NCBI GenBank assembly: GCA_016932735.1
Contig: JAFGCI010000004.1
Location: 1 to 64,000, forward strand
Reading direction: 5' to 3'
DNA: 64,000 bases
DNA from: Candidatus Aenigmatarchaeota archaeon
Lineage (GTDB): Archaea; Aenigmatarchaeota; Aenigmatarchaeia; QMZP01; QMZT01
This document shows, in pieces, positions 25,458 to 34,411 of this stretch. Made by a program: the position numbers and the translations under genes. The notes under the pieces are model-generated. The model had not been told where the DNA came from. It ran no database searches and saw only the letters and a list, made by a program, of their open reading frames with translations. Numbering within the stretch: the stretch's first letter is position 1; each line of letters begins with the position of its first letter.

Positions 25458-26342
25458 TTATAACGTTGTGACTACAGGCTCTTCCAGAACTATTATTGTA
25501 TGCTCCGCCTGTGCAACGGGCTTGTTGCGGACTTCCTTCAGGACAGGGTATGGATGAATCGCATTAGCCTGTTCAAGCTGTTTTAATGCCATTGCTGTCT
25601 TTACGGGAGGGAAAACTGATGAGAACCATCTTTTTGCAAAAGGGAGTCCTTTGAACTCATTCGCGGAAACCATCAGTATCTCTCTTGCTTCCTGCATCCT
25701 GACCGGCCTTGGCTGGAGGAAGCTGTAGATTTCGACCGGCTGTGATTCTTTAACAGTGCTGTCAGAATCTGTTACGAAAGGCTCAATCGCGATGGTCTGG
25801 CCTTCTTCCAATTTTAAGCTACTTTCTGATAGCTTATTTGGAATGTTGGGAGGGCCGTGAATGACATACTGCTCAAGACCGTGGCCCGTCAGATTGGTTA
25901 TAACACCGAGATCTTTGGACTTGACATATTCATATATCGCCTTGCTTATTTCGCTTATCTGTATTCCCGGTTTAATCATATCAATTGCCGCTTTAACCGC
26001 TTCTTCTGCGGTCTTTATATATTCATGGTTTTCTGTGCAAAATGTATAAGCCATGTCGGCTACATAACCGTCAACGTGAAGACCCTGGTCAATCTTGACC
26101 AAATCTCCTTTCTTGATTACAGTTTCATCATTGTAGGTGGGTGTGTAATGCGCAGTTATTTCATTTATACCTATATTCACCGGAAAAGCTATTCCGCATC
26201 CTCTTTCAGTCGTCATCTTTTCAATCTTTTCCGCGAGGTCAAGAATCTTCATTCCGGGCTTGACTGTTTCCAGAATTTCCTTTCTTATTCCGGCACTGGT
26301 CTGGCCGGCCTTCCTGTAATTTTCCAGAATATCGTCTTTCAT
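25458..26342 (-). CDS. map: methionine aminopeptidase (type II)
   Basis: 294 residues. It removes N-terminal Met from new proteins using two metal ions. All five ligands are present: D85 (KIDQG), D96 (VADMA), H154 (TGHGL), E187 (AIEPF) and E280 (QAEHT), plus H65 in ITAHYTP. These positions closely match the Pyrococcus furiosus enzyme, and the C-terminal insertion between E187 and E280 is the type II domain. The ATG at 26342 is divergent from the isomerase gene 52 nt away. Confidence 0.95.
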   Translation of the reverse strand: MKDDILENYRKAGQTSAGIRKEILETVKPGMKILDLAEKIEKMTTERGCGIAFPVNIGINEITAHYTPTYNDETVIKKGDLVKIDQGLHVDGYVADMAYTFCTENHEYIKTAEEAVKAAIDMIKPGIQISEISKAIYEYVKSKDLGVITNLTGHGLEQYVIHGPPNIPNKLSESSLKLEEGQTIAIEPFVTDSDSTVKESQPVEIYSFLQPRPVRMQEAREILMVSANEFKGLPFAKRWFSSVFPPVKTAMALKQLEQANAIHPYPVLKEVRNKPVAQAEHTIIVLEEPVVTTL

Positions 26343-26394
26343 AAGGACTTATTGGAAATGAAAGGATTAATATATTGAAAAAGAATTCTAAGTT

Positions 26395-27285
26395 ATGAAA
26401 TCAATAGATTCCGTCATAAAGGACATAAAGAGCCTGAAAATACAGGGCGCGAACGCTGTGGCGCTTTCTTCTGTCGAAGCTCTCAGGGATGCCGTTAAAC
26501 CCGATTCTAATGAAATTGAAAAACTTGAGGAGTATGCAAAAAAACTTATTTTGTCAAGACCAACCGAGCCATTTTTGCGAAACTGTATTTCGTATATACA
26601 ACACAACTTCAAAAAGGACGGCGAGGATATAAGGGATTCATGCGATTACGTGATAGCTCATATAAAAGACTCCGACAAACTGATTGCTGAGATAGGTGAA
26701 AACAAAATAAAGGACGGAATGTCAGTATTCACTCATTGCCATTCATCAACCGTCATGTCCATTCTGAAACTCGCGAAGGATAAAGGAAAGAATTTTATTG
26801 TTTATAACACCGAAACAAGGCCTTTCTTTCAGGGAAGAACGACTGCAAAAGAGCTTGCAGATTATGGTATAGAAGTCAGCCATATGGTCGATTCCGCCGG
26901 AAGGATTGGCATCAAGAAAGCCGATATGGCTCTCATAGGCTGCGATGCAATAACCAGTGAAGGCCGTGTTATAAACAAGATAGGAAGCGAGCTATTTGCT
27001 GAAATCGCTAGCCGGTACGACGTGCCCTTCTATGTGTGTTCGGACTCGTGGAAACTTGACCCGGCCTCTGTATTTGGCTTCGAAGAAGAGATTGAACAGA
27101 GGAATCCTGACGAGGTCTGGGAAAAGAGACCTAAAAACGTCACTATTTTCAATCCTGCATTCGAGATAATAAATCCCGGTCTGGTGACAGGAATAATCTC
27201 TGAAATGGGTGTTTTCAGGCCCGAGCTTTTTGTCGATGAAGTCCAGGAAAAGTATCCGTTCCTTTTTTTAAATCAGAAAATATGA
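26395..27285 (+). CDS. eIF2B-family protein, probable ribose-1,5-bisphosphate isomerase
   Basis: 296 residues. Archaeal eIF2B-like proteins of this length convert ribose-1,5-bisphosphate to ribulose-1,5-bisphosphate in the AMP pathway, using a Cys and an Asp. THCHSSTV holds the candidate Cys and IGCDAI the Asp; ETRPFFQGRTTAKEL is the substrate loop. The alternative is a regulatory translation-factor homolog. AMP phosphorylase and RuBisCO, which would complete the pathway, are not in the window. The TGA overlaps the nth ATG (ATGA). Confidence 0.8.
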   Translation: MKSIDSVIKDIKSLKIQGANAVALSSVEALRDAVKPDSNEIEKLEEYAKKLILSRPTEPFLRNCISYIQHNFKKDGEDIRDSCDYVIAHIKDSDKLIAEIGENKIKDGMSVFTHCHSSTVMSILKLAKDKGKNFIVYNTETRPFFQGRTTAKELADYGIEVSHMVDSAGRIGIKKADMALIGCDAITSEGRVINKIGSELFAEIASRYDVPFYVCSDSWKLDPASVFGFEEEIEQRNPDEVWEKRPKNVTIFNPAFEIINPGLVTGIISEMGVFRPELFVDEVQEKYPFLFLNQKI

Positions 27286-27935
27286 TTCCCTTTATGGACA
27301 GGAAGGAAAAGATGGATATCGTCATAAACCTTTTCAGGAAAAGATATTCCAATGAAATCGAAAAACATCCAAACAATTACAATAAAGATCCTTTCAGGGT
27401 TCTGATTTCCACTATACTTTCCCAAAGAACCCGGGAAGAGAACACAGCAAAAGCAACCGACGCTCTTTTCTCTGCAATAAAAACCCCTAAAGAGCTGCTG
27501 AATCTCAACATCAAAAAAATTGAAGAGCTGATTAAACCCAGCGGCTTCTACAGGCAGAAAGCAAAGACCATAAAGAAGGTCGCGGAAATACTCGTTAATA
27601 ATTATCAGGGCCGCGTTCCAGGCAAAAGGGCAACTCTCATAACATTGCCGGGTGTTGGTCTGAAGACTGCGGATGTTGTCCTGTCACATAGCTTCAGCGT
27701 ACCGACAATAGCTATCGACACGCATGTTAACACCATATCAAAGAGGCTCGGCCTTACCCCGGAAGGCGCGGATTATGAAACGATAAGGATTGCGCTTGAA
27801 TCTCTGACCCCTCTTCCGGAACGCTCACTTGTAAATCTGGGATTTGTCTTCTTCGGCCGCGAAATCTGCCTGACCTCTTATCCGAAATGTAAAACATGTC
27901 CGCTGAAAAACATATGCAGATACTATAAGCATTAA
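27282..27935 (+). CDS. nth: endonuclease III (DNA glycosylase/AP lyase)
   Basis: 217 residues. It excises oxidised pyrimidines in base-excision repair. The helix-hairpin-helix LPGVGLKTADVVL contains the catalytic Lys128, Asp146 lies in AIDTHVNT, and the [4Fe-4S] cluster ligands C196-x6-C203-x2-C206-x5-C212 are intact at the C-terminus. ATG 27282 overlaps the previous stop; ATG 27294 (MDRKEK) is an alternative. Confidence 0.95.
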   Translation: MIPFMDRKEKMDIVINLFRKRYSNEIEKHPNNYNKDPFRVLISTILSQRTREENTAKATDALFSAIKTPKELLNLNIKKIEELIKPSGFYRQKAKTIKKVAEILVNNYQGRVPGKRATLITLPGVGLKTADVVLSHSFSVPTIAIDTHVNTISKRLGLTPEGADYETIRIALESLTPLPERSLVNLGFVFFGREICLTSYPKCKTCPLKNICRYYKH

Positions 27936-28864
27936 AAATCCTTTCTCGGTTTTCCTATTGAAAAGCCCTGCTTTTGAAGAAGAATCAGGCCCATTATTGT
28001 CGTAGGCACGTACTCTGCTATGTGCACAAGTATAGCAAAGCCCATTGCAAAATTATTTCCTATCGAGAATACCCCAAGAGCAAGAATGCAGAAGAACTGG
28101 AACGTTCCCACATAGCCCGGAGACGAGGGTATAACTACACCAATATTCACTATTATCAGGGCGAATGCGGCAACAAAAAATGAAATGTACAACCCTGTTG
28201 CAATCCCGATTGAATAGAAAGTCAGTATTTCGCATGCCCATGAGATAACTGACAGGATGTATATCGGCATTATGCTATTTCTGTCCAGAATCTTAAGGCC
28301 GAGGATAAAAGAAGCTGTCTTATCCCTTATGGTTTTTACCCTTCTGAAAGGGCCGCCCTCTATTTTTATCAGTATGAGAAGAATTATTACGCCTGCTGCA
28401 AGAATGGCAGATATGTAAAGTATAATCTGCCTTACCCATTCAGGGAACGGGGAAAGGAAAGCTAGAAGGATTAGTATTGTTACAAGAGTAAAGACATCAA
28501 ATATCCTCTCAACAACGATTGTCCCTAAAGAGAAGCTTGTTCCTGCTTTTTCTTTTTTCCCGGTAACGTATGCTCGGAGTAGCTCTCCCCCTCTTGCGGG
28601 AAAGATATTGTTTCCCGCCCATCCTATTATTACGTAGGAAACCGAATCGGGAAGCTTTACGTTTATTTTCTTTCTGACAAGAATCTTCCATCGGAGACCC
28701 CTGAAAATAAAGCTTGACATGTAGAAGGCCGAGCCGAGTATAACGAAAAGAATGTCCGAATCTGCCATGACGCTTAAAACTGCTCCAACGTCGATATTGC
28801 TAAATGATATAAAAAGAAAGATTATCGTTATTATGATTCCCAGTGCAGCTTTCTTTTTTTCCAT
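27932..28864 (-). CDS. UPF0104/LPG-synthase-type membrane protein (flippase-like)
   Basis: About 310 residues with eight membrane helices. The segment FRGLRWKILVRKK...NNIFPARGGELLRAYVTGKK is the signature of the archaeal UPF0104 family related to the flippase domain of lysylphosphatidylglycerol synthase. Members are common in glycan loci and are suspected lipid or glycolipid translocators. ATG 28864 (MEKKKAALG) is chosen over a longer form because a TATA-like box fits at leaderless distance. It marks the left end of the surface-glycan region and is convergent with nth (4-nt overlap). Confidence 0.75.
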   Translation of the reverse strand: MEKKKAALGIIITIIFLFISFSNIDVGAVLSVMADSDILFVILGSAFYMSSFIFRGLRWKILVRKKINVKLPDSVSYVIIGWAGNNIFPARGGELLRAYVTGKKEKAGTSFSLGTIVVERIFDVFTLVTILILLAFLSPFPEWVRQIILYISAILAAGVIILLILIKIEGGPFRRVKTIRDKTASFILGLKILDRNSIMPIYILSVISWACEILTFYSIGIATGLYISFFVAAFALIIVNIGVVIPSSPGYVGTFQFFCILALGVFSIGNNFAMGFAILVHIAEYVPTTIMGLILLQKQGFSIGKPRKDF

Positions 28865-28881
28865 ATAGCAAATATATGTTG

Positions 28882-28895
28882 TTTTATTAAATATT
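28882..28895 (-). promoter_or_regulatory. TATA-like box of the UPF0104 gene
   Basis: AATATTTAATAAAA on the minus strand, 18-31 nt before ATG 28864, within the 85-nt divergent region shared with the flippase gene at 28950. Confidence 0.45.
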
Positions 28896-28949
28896 TTGGT
28901 AGAACAAAATTCCACATTGTTCTTAAAGCGGTTATAACGGTTTATTTTC

Positions 28950-30407
28950 ATGAGTTCAGAAACCAAAAAAAGGATTGTGAGAAATGCCCTTTATAATAAC
29001 CTATCCAGCTTCGTGAGCAAGTTTGCGGCAATAGCTTTTACTATGGTTCTTGCAAGGCTCATGAATCCGGAGATGTTCGGCGTTTATTTCCTTGCATTGT
29101 CCGTTGCATCAGTTGTCCTTACGTTCTCGGATCTCGGTGTTGGCGGAGCCCTGCAGAGATACGTTTCAAATTCTCTCGGGAAGAATGACAAAGCCCTTGC
29201 AAGGTCGTATTCGCGCTACATTCTTAGGATAAAGATTGTCCTTGTCATGGCGGGAACTTCTTCACTTTTTTTCCTCTCCGGCCCTTTGTCTTCTTTCGTG
29301 TTCTCAAAGCCGGAGCTGACCCTTCCTCTCCAGATAGTGTCTTTCTATGTCTTCTTTGAGGCCGTCTCCGAACTTATGATTCATTATTTTGTTTCGGTCC
29401 AGGAGTTCAAATACAAAGTACTAAAGACCGTATTCTTTCAGGTTTTCAGGTTTATTTTCGTTCCTTTATTAGTAATTTTCGGATTCGGGGCGGAAGGGGC
29501 GCTCGCCGGGACCGTTCTGACACTTGTTCTGGTGACCTTTATACTTGCATTTTTATTATTCAGAAAACATCTCTACCTTTTCAGAGGGCCTGTAAAAAGT
29601 ATACCAAGAAGAAAGCTGTTCACGTTCATCTCATATACAACTGTTTACATGGTTTCGGCTGCTTTGTATTTCTCAATAGATACCCTCATGATAGGGGCAC
29701 TGCTTCCCATAGAGGATGCCGGCTATTACAGGGCAGCAATAACGATTGTATCAGCTTTCATCGGGGTTGTATCGATTTATCAGGTTGTTTTCCCCCTGTT
29801 TTCGCAGCAGACAGGCGATAACCTGAGAAGGACACTGCGCGAATCCTTCAGATACATCTCAATACTTTCCTTTCCGCTTCCGTTCATCCTGGCGCTTTTC
29901 GGGGAGCAGGCAATAAAGGTGTTATATACTCCTGAATACATTCCGGCTGCACTCCCTCTTGCAATACTCTCGCTTCTTGTAATAGAGACCATAGGAAGCG
30001 ATCTGTTTACCACACTGCTTGTCTCTCAGGAAAAGCCGCAGATACCCGCATACATAATGATTTTCTCCATGTCCCTTAATTGCATCCTCAACTACGTATT
30101 CATAATTAATTTCGGCATACTGGGAGCAGCTTTTGCAACCGTCGTCTCAAGATATGCAAACACGCTTCTGTTAGGAATATCACTGAAAAGAGCACTGAAC
30201 ATAACCCCAGCGTTCTCGTCAATAGCAAAGCCTCTTTTTTCATCGTTAATCATGTTTGCGTTCCTATGGATGCTTCCTGCACCACATGAAATAATTATCG
30301 GCATCGGGGAAATTATTGCAGGTGTTCTGGTCTACCTGACCGTTATGTTTGCAATAAAGGGCATCAGCAAAAAGGACTTTGATATCGTTTTATCAGTTTT
30401 TAAATGA
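28950..30407 (+). CDS. polysaccharide flippase (Wzx/MATE-like)
   Basis: 485 residues with about 14 membrane helices, the size of Wzx-type O-antigen translocases. The N-terminus KRIVRNALYNNLSSFVSKFAA and FGVYFLALSVASVVLTFSDLGVGGALQRYVS are typical of the polysaccharide synthesis family, as is SIDTLMIGALLP...AGYYRAA in the second half. It would flip lipid-linked oligosaccharide across the membrane. It is followed within 45 nt by the sugar epimerase gene. Confidence 0.88.
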   Translation: MSSETKKRIVRNALYNNLSSFVSKFAAIAFTMVLARLMNPEMFGVYFLALSVASVVLTFSDLGVGGALQRYVSNSLGKNDKALARSYSRYILRIKIVLVMAGTSSLFFLSGPLSSFVFSKPELTLPLQIVSFYVFFEAVSELMIHYFVSVQEFKYKVLKTVFFQVFRFIFVPLLVIFGFGAEGALAGTVLTLVLVTFILAFLLFRKHLYLFRGPVKSIPRRKLFTFISYTTVYMVSAALYFSIDTLMIGALLPIEDAGYYRAAITIVSAFIGVVSIYQVVFPLFSQQTGDNLRRTLRESFRYISILSFPLPFILALFGEQAIKVLYTPEYIPAALPLAILSLLVIETIGSDLFTTLLVSQEKPQIPAYIMIFSMSLNCILNYVFIINFGILGAAFATVVSRYANTLLLGISLKRALNITPAFSSIAKPLFSSLIMFAFLWMLPAPHEIIIGIGEIIAGVLVYLTVMFAIKGISKKDFDIVLSVFK

Positions 30408-30451
30408 AAACTGAGTAATAACTTTCAGGCGAATTAAAGATTGTGGTAATA

Positions 30452-31366
30452 ATGCTGAAAGGAAAAAATATCATCGTGACCGGCGGAGCAGGATTTATAG
30501 GCTCCCATATAGCTGAAGCGTTGGCGCCCGGGAATTCTGTAAAAATCATTGATAACCTATACACGGGCCTCAAATCCAATATAGGTTCTGTGAAAGAGTT
30601 TGAATTTTGCAATGCCGACATAACCGACAGGGAAAGGATAGCAAAGGAACTCAGAGAAATCGATATAGTTTTTCATGAAGGGGCCAATGTAAGGATTCCT
30701 GATTCAATAAAGAATCCCCAATTCGATGCTACTGTAAATATTATTGGAACGCTCAATGTGCTGGAAGCCTCAAGAATTAATGACATCCAGAATGTTGTTT
30801 TTGCCGCATCGACATCGGTTTACGGAGATCCTGTGGAACTTCCAATGACAGAAGGCCATCCGCTAAATCCGAAGTCGCCTTACGCTGTTGGCAAGAGGGC
30901 CTGCGAAGATTATATGAAAATCTATAATGAGCTTTACGGGATAAAAACGGTTTGCCTTCGCTACTTCAATGTGTACGGACCGCGTCAGAGGGCTGACAGC
31001 CCCTATTCAGGTGTCATTTCGATTTTTGCCGACAGGCTGAAGAATGGTAAGGAAGTAATTGTTTATGGGGACGGGGAGCAGAGCCGTGATTTTGTGAACG
31101 TGAAAGATGTTGTAACAGCCAACATCCTTGCGGCCGGATCCGGAAGAAGCGGAATCTATAATGTCGGCTCGGGGACAGAGATAACCCTGAACGGTCTGAT
31201 AAAAATGATGGCAGGAATCCTGAAATTAAAGCCTGAAGTAGTGTACAGGAAAAAGCGGCAGGGAGACGTTAGGCGGTCTCTTGCCGACCTTACAAAAATT
31301 AAAAAAGAGCTCGGCTTTGAGCCGGAAATAAGACTGGAAGAAGGCTTAAGGGAAGTTCTCTTATGA
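30452..31366 (+). CDS. NAD-dependent nucleotide-sugar epimerase (GalE-like extended SDR)
   Basis: About 304 residues. NAD-binding GGAGFIGSH, a Ser near AASTSVYGDP and the catalytic YAVGK (YxxxK), then RYFNVYGPRQ, are those of UDP-glucose 4-epimerase-like enzymes. It interconverts UDP-hexoses or UDP-N-acetylhexosamines for the glycan locus; the exact substrate is not fixed. ATG 30452 is preferred over the GTG nine bases upstream. It converges with nadE (6-nt overlap). Confidence 0.85.
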   Translation: MLKGKNIIVTGGAGFIGSHIAEALAPGNSVKIIDNLYTGLKSNIGSVKEFEFCNADITDRERIAKELREIDIVFHEGANVRIPDSIKNPQFDATVNIIGTLNVLEASRINDIQNVVFAASTSVYGDPVELPMTEGHPLNPKSPYAVGKRACEDYMKIYNELYGIKTVCLRYFNVYGPRQRADSPYSGVISIFADRLKNGKEVIVYGDGEQSRDFVNVKDVVTANILAAGSGRSGIYNVGSGTEITLNGLIKMMAGILKLKPEVVYRKKRQGDVRRSLADLTKIKKELGFEPEIRLEEGLREVLL

Positions 31367-32083
31367 CAGCTTGCAGACGGGCGGAACGTGCCTTTTGTGC
31401 TCTGATTTTCTTATCATTTCTTTGACTTTTTCAAGTTTTTCTTTATCTATTTTTTCCGTTTTGTCTTTTTCGATTGCTTCAAGTATATTATCAAGCTCAT
31501 CATATGTTATACCCATTTCATCTTCATCTGTCTGGTCTTCCCAGAGGCCTGCTGATGGCGGCTTATCGATAATCTCATCCGGGATTTCCAGATCTTTTGC
31601 GAGCTTTCTGACCTCGGTCTTATAGAGGTCCCCGATTGGCTCCATGTCTATCCCACCGTCGCCGTATTTTGTGAAATAGCCTATCATTATTTCGGTCTTG
31701 TTGCCGGTCCCCGCTACAAGATAATTATGTGCATTCGCTATGTAATACAAAGTCGCCATCCGAAGCCTTGCCTTCAGGTTGGCCTTTGCAATCTTACTTT
31801 CTTTTTCCGGAATTGAGGATAGCATTTTCTCATAAACTGGCAGAAGGTCAACAGTTTCTGTTTTTATCCCGAATTTATTCGCGAGCAATTTTGCGTGTTC
31901 CGTGTCTTTCGGATTCGAGTGACAGGGCATGATTACTCCGATAACATTCTCTCCGGCCGCTTTCTTTGAAAGAACCGCTATTACCGATGAGTCTATTCCT
32001 CCGGAAAGGCCCACGACTATTCCACGGGAACCCGATTCGGTCATTTTTTGTTTTATCCAGAAAGATATTTTTTGCTCTTTCAT
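31361..32083 (-). CDS. nadE: NH3-dependent NAD+ synthetase
   Basis: About 240 residues. It amidates nicotinate adenine dinucleotide to NAD+. PP-loop GLSGGIDSSV, ATP/NaAD site GTGNKTE and KYGDGGIDMEPIGDLYKTEV are all intact; there is no glutaminase domain, so ammonia is the nitrogen donor. ATG 32083 overlaps the stop of the upstream dehydrogenase as ATGA, so a housekeeping gene is cotranscribed with glycan genes. Confidence 0.93.
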   Translation of the reverse strand: MKEQKISFWIKQKMTESGSRGIVVGLSGGIDSSVIAVLSKKAAGENVIGVIMPCHSNPKDTEHAKLLANKFGIKTETVDLLPVYEKMLSSIPEKESKIAKANLKARLRMATLYYIANAHNYLVAGTGNKTEIMIGYFTKYGDGGIDMEPIGDLYKTEVRKLAKDLEIPDEIIDKPPSAGLWEDQTDEDEMGITYDELDNILEAIEKDKTEKIDKEKLEKVKEMIRKSEHKRHVPPVCKLS

Positions 32084-33420
32084 ACTAACCACCCCTTATC
32101 ACCTGCTATATGATATTCAATGTCGGAATTATCAAAATCTATATCTTTCCATACTTCCGTGTTGTCCAGAATAAGTTTGCAATTCTTGAGGTTTTGTTTT
32201 ATTATTTTATGTGGAGTTGACCTGTACTGTTTATGGTCCGCCACGATTAACAATGCATCAAATAAGTGCAAATCTTCAGGGAACCTAAAGCTTTTGGTAC
32301 CTGAAATTCTTGTTATTTCTTCAGCAGAAAAAAGAGGGTCATTTACCTTAACTTCTATACATTCTTTCTTTAAAAGTTCAACAAGCTTTAATGTCGGGGA
32401 TAAGATCGTAACTTTTATATCTCCTTTATAAGATAAGCCTAAGATTCCGGCACTTTTTAAATTTTTCCTTTTTATCTTTTCAATTACCTTTTCCGGCTGT
32501 TTAGTGTCATATTCTATTGTTTCCTTTAGTAGTGAAAGAAATTCCGGCTTTTCGGCTCCCATTAAAACATACTTACTGGAAAGAGGTATACAATATCCAC
32601 CTGTCCCAAAACTCGGATGAAATGTACCTATGTTCCATTTAGTCCCCGCCAATCTTAAGATTTCTGTCACATTCATATTGGGATATGCCAAACTTAGCTG
32701 GTTCGCAAAGGTTATGTCCATATGCCTATAAGCGTTTTCTACGGATTTTACTATCTCTGCATGCTTATGGTCCGAAGCTGGTACAAGAGTATCACATATT
32801 ACCGATAGGACCTCCTTCATCATTTGTGTTGTTTCCTTTGTAGTTCCCCCGATTATTCTTGGAAGCTTTCTCAGATTTTTTTCCGGAGAAACAAACCAGT
32901 CCCGGCGCGGTGAAACACCGTATAAAACATCGCTACCGACATCAAGACCCGATTCCTTTAAAATTTTAAGACAAATTGAATCGCTTCTTCCGGGAGTGAT
33001 AGTAGATTCCACAATAATAAGAGGTGTTTCAGATTTATTTTTCCTTTTTTTAACAATTTCAGATATATTCTTCATCACTTCTATTAAAATGTCGTCGAAT
33101 GGTTCCCCTTCTTTTTCTGTTGGTATTGCAACCATGTGAACTATTATATCTTCATCCTCCATTTCGGATATATTATAAGTTGCTCTCATAACTCCGCTTT
33201 TTACCAATTCTTCTATTGTAAAACCGAGCCAGTATTCAAGACCTTCTATCGGTATTTTTCCATCATTGATTGTATCGACTTTATCCTTTACCACATCAAA
33301 ACCGATGACCTTTATACCGTTATTAGCAAAATTTGCCATTGTGGAAAAACCTATAAATCCTGTTCCCCAAATACCTATTTTCTTGTCGCCTTCCAAAAGG
33401 CTTTTTTTAATATCTAACAT
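32080..33420 (-). CDS. nucleotide-sugar 6-dehydrogenase (UDP-glucose/GDP-mannose dehydrogenase family)
   Basis: 446 residues. The N-terminal NAD domain has GIWGTGFIGFSTMANF, the centre has ESTITPGRSD and SPRRDWFVSPE, and the catalytic Cys277 lies in GTGGYCIPL, where most homologs have GGHC or GGSC. It oxidises C6 of a UDP- or GDP-sugar to a uronic acid. A second, more typical member is at 50605. It is translationally coupled to nadE. Confidence 0.85.
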   Translation of the reverse strand: MLDIKKSLLEGDKKIGIWGTGFIGFSTMANFANNGIKVIGFDVVKDKVDTINDGKIPIEGLEYWLGFTIEELVKSGVMRATYNISEMEDEDIIVHMVAIPTEKEGEPFDDILIEVMKNISEIVKKRKNKSETPLIIVESTITPGRSDSICLKILKESGLDVGSDVLYGVSPRRDWFVSPEKNLRKLPRIIGGTTKETTQMMKEVLSVICDTLVPASDHKHAEIVKSVENAYRHMDITFANQLSLAYPNMNVTEILRLAGTKWNIGTFHPSFGTGGYCIPLSSKYVLMGAEKPEFLSLLKETIEYDTKQPEKVIEKIKRKNLKSAGILGLSYKGDIKVTILSPTLKLVELLKKECIEVKVNDPLFSAEEITRISGTKSFRFPEDLHLFDALLIVADHKQYRSTPHKIIKQNLKNCKLILDNTEVWKDIDFDNSDIEYHIAGDKGWLV

Positions 33421-33503
33421 AAGTCCACCTTTTTCTAAGTTTTCTTCTGAAGTATAAATAGATATTTATTACCAAGTAATATGAAGGTAATACAAAGTAT
33501 TAC

Positions 33504-34325
33504 TTATTTTAAGAGGTTCTTTATTATTTGAATATCTTTTTTCGAATCAATGTTTACGCTTATACCTGAGATTATATAACCATTAAGATCCTTTTCATGA
33601 ATAATTTTTGGGAAAATATCTCTTTGTAAAATCCATTTTAAATCTCCTTTTGGAATATAGTCAAATATTTCAGGGCTGTAAATTCCAATAAAAAGCGCTG
33701 TTAGAAATGTCTTTGGATTATTGGGTTTCTCTTCATAATTTATTATTTTATCCCCCGCCATCTCAACTATCCCCAGTTCAGTCGAATAACCTCTTGAAGC
33801 CTGAACAGCGAGAGTCGCCAAAGGCGTCTCACTCATATGTCTTTTAACCATTCCGCCCAAATCGAAAGAGAAATAGTTATCCACGGGGAGAACAAGAAAC
33901 GGCTGATTAACATGATTTTGTATTAGCTGTAAAGTCTTGGCGTTTCCAAGAGTTTTTTTTTCCTCTATGTATGTAACATCAACTCCGAAATTTTCTCCGT
34001 CCCCCACTATTTTGAAACATTCTCCGATGAGTTCACTTTTTCCTATAAAGAATATTTTACTAAAACCGTTCTTTTTTAACTCAGACATATTATACTCTAT
34101 TAGTGATTTTCCCGATATTTTTATAAGAGGCTTGAATTCATCATCGATTTTAAGGCTTTCAAGGTTGCCTCCACCCAAAAAAACTGCGGTCTTGTTTCCC
34201 TTAAGATGGTTTCTTACAATTGACTCTATTGCTTCTGATCTGGAACGGGTGTTTATTTCATCCACAAGTTCGTCTAACCTTTTAAGAATGTCATTATCTA
34301 TTGTAAGTGATATTCTTTTTTTCAT
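33504..34325 (-). CDS. ribbon-helix-helix domain fused to sugar nucleotidyltransferase-like domain
   Basis: About 273 residues. Residues 1-45 form a CopG-type DNA-binding unit (KRISLTIDNDILKRLDEL...SRSEAIESIVRNHL). The rest is an NTP_transferase Rossmann domain (TAVFLGGGNLESLKIDDEFKPLIKISGKSLIEY, then LVLPVDNY). Active enzymes have GxGTRLxPLT in the first loop; the Arg and Thr are missing here, although the Lys and the later Asp remain. It could be a regulator that senses a nucleotide sugar, or a weakly active enzyme. ATG 34325 follows an in-frame TTG. It is divergent from the prenyltransferase-like gene at 34412. Confidence 0.8.
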   Translation of the reverse strand: MKKRISLTIDNDILKRLDELVDEINTRSRSEAIESIVRNHLKGNKTAVFLGGGNLESLKIDDEFKPLIKISGKSLIEYNMSELKKNGFSKIFFIGKSELIGECFKIVGDGENFGVDVTYIEEKKTLGNAKTLQLIQNHVNQPFLVLPVDNYFSFDLGGMVKRHMSETPLATLAVQASRGYSTELGIVEMAGDKIINYEEKPNNPKTFLTALFIGIYSPEIFDYIPKGDLKWILQRDIFPKIIHEKDLNGYIISGISVNIDSKKDIQIIKNLLK

Positions 34326-34388
34326 AATCAATATTCTTTTTAGTGATTAAAATAAATTGGTAGTTTAAGACGGAATTTATTGAATGTT

Positions 34389-34405
34389 TTTTATTATTAA
34401 TAAAA
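34389..34405. promoter_or_regulatory. candidate operator: TTTTATT-ATT-AATAAAA
   Basis: A perfect 7-bp inverted repeat with a 3-nt spacer lies just before ATG 34412 in the region divergent from the ribbon-helix-helix fusion gene. Such short palindromes are typical RHH targets, but the sequence is pure A+T and also overlaps a TATA-like region. Confidence 0.3.
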
Positions 34406-34411
34406 TAAAAA

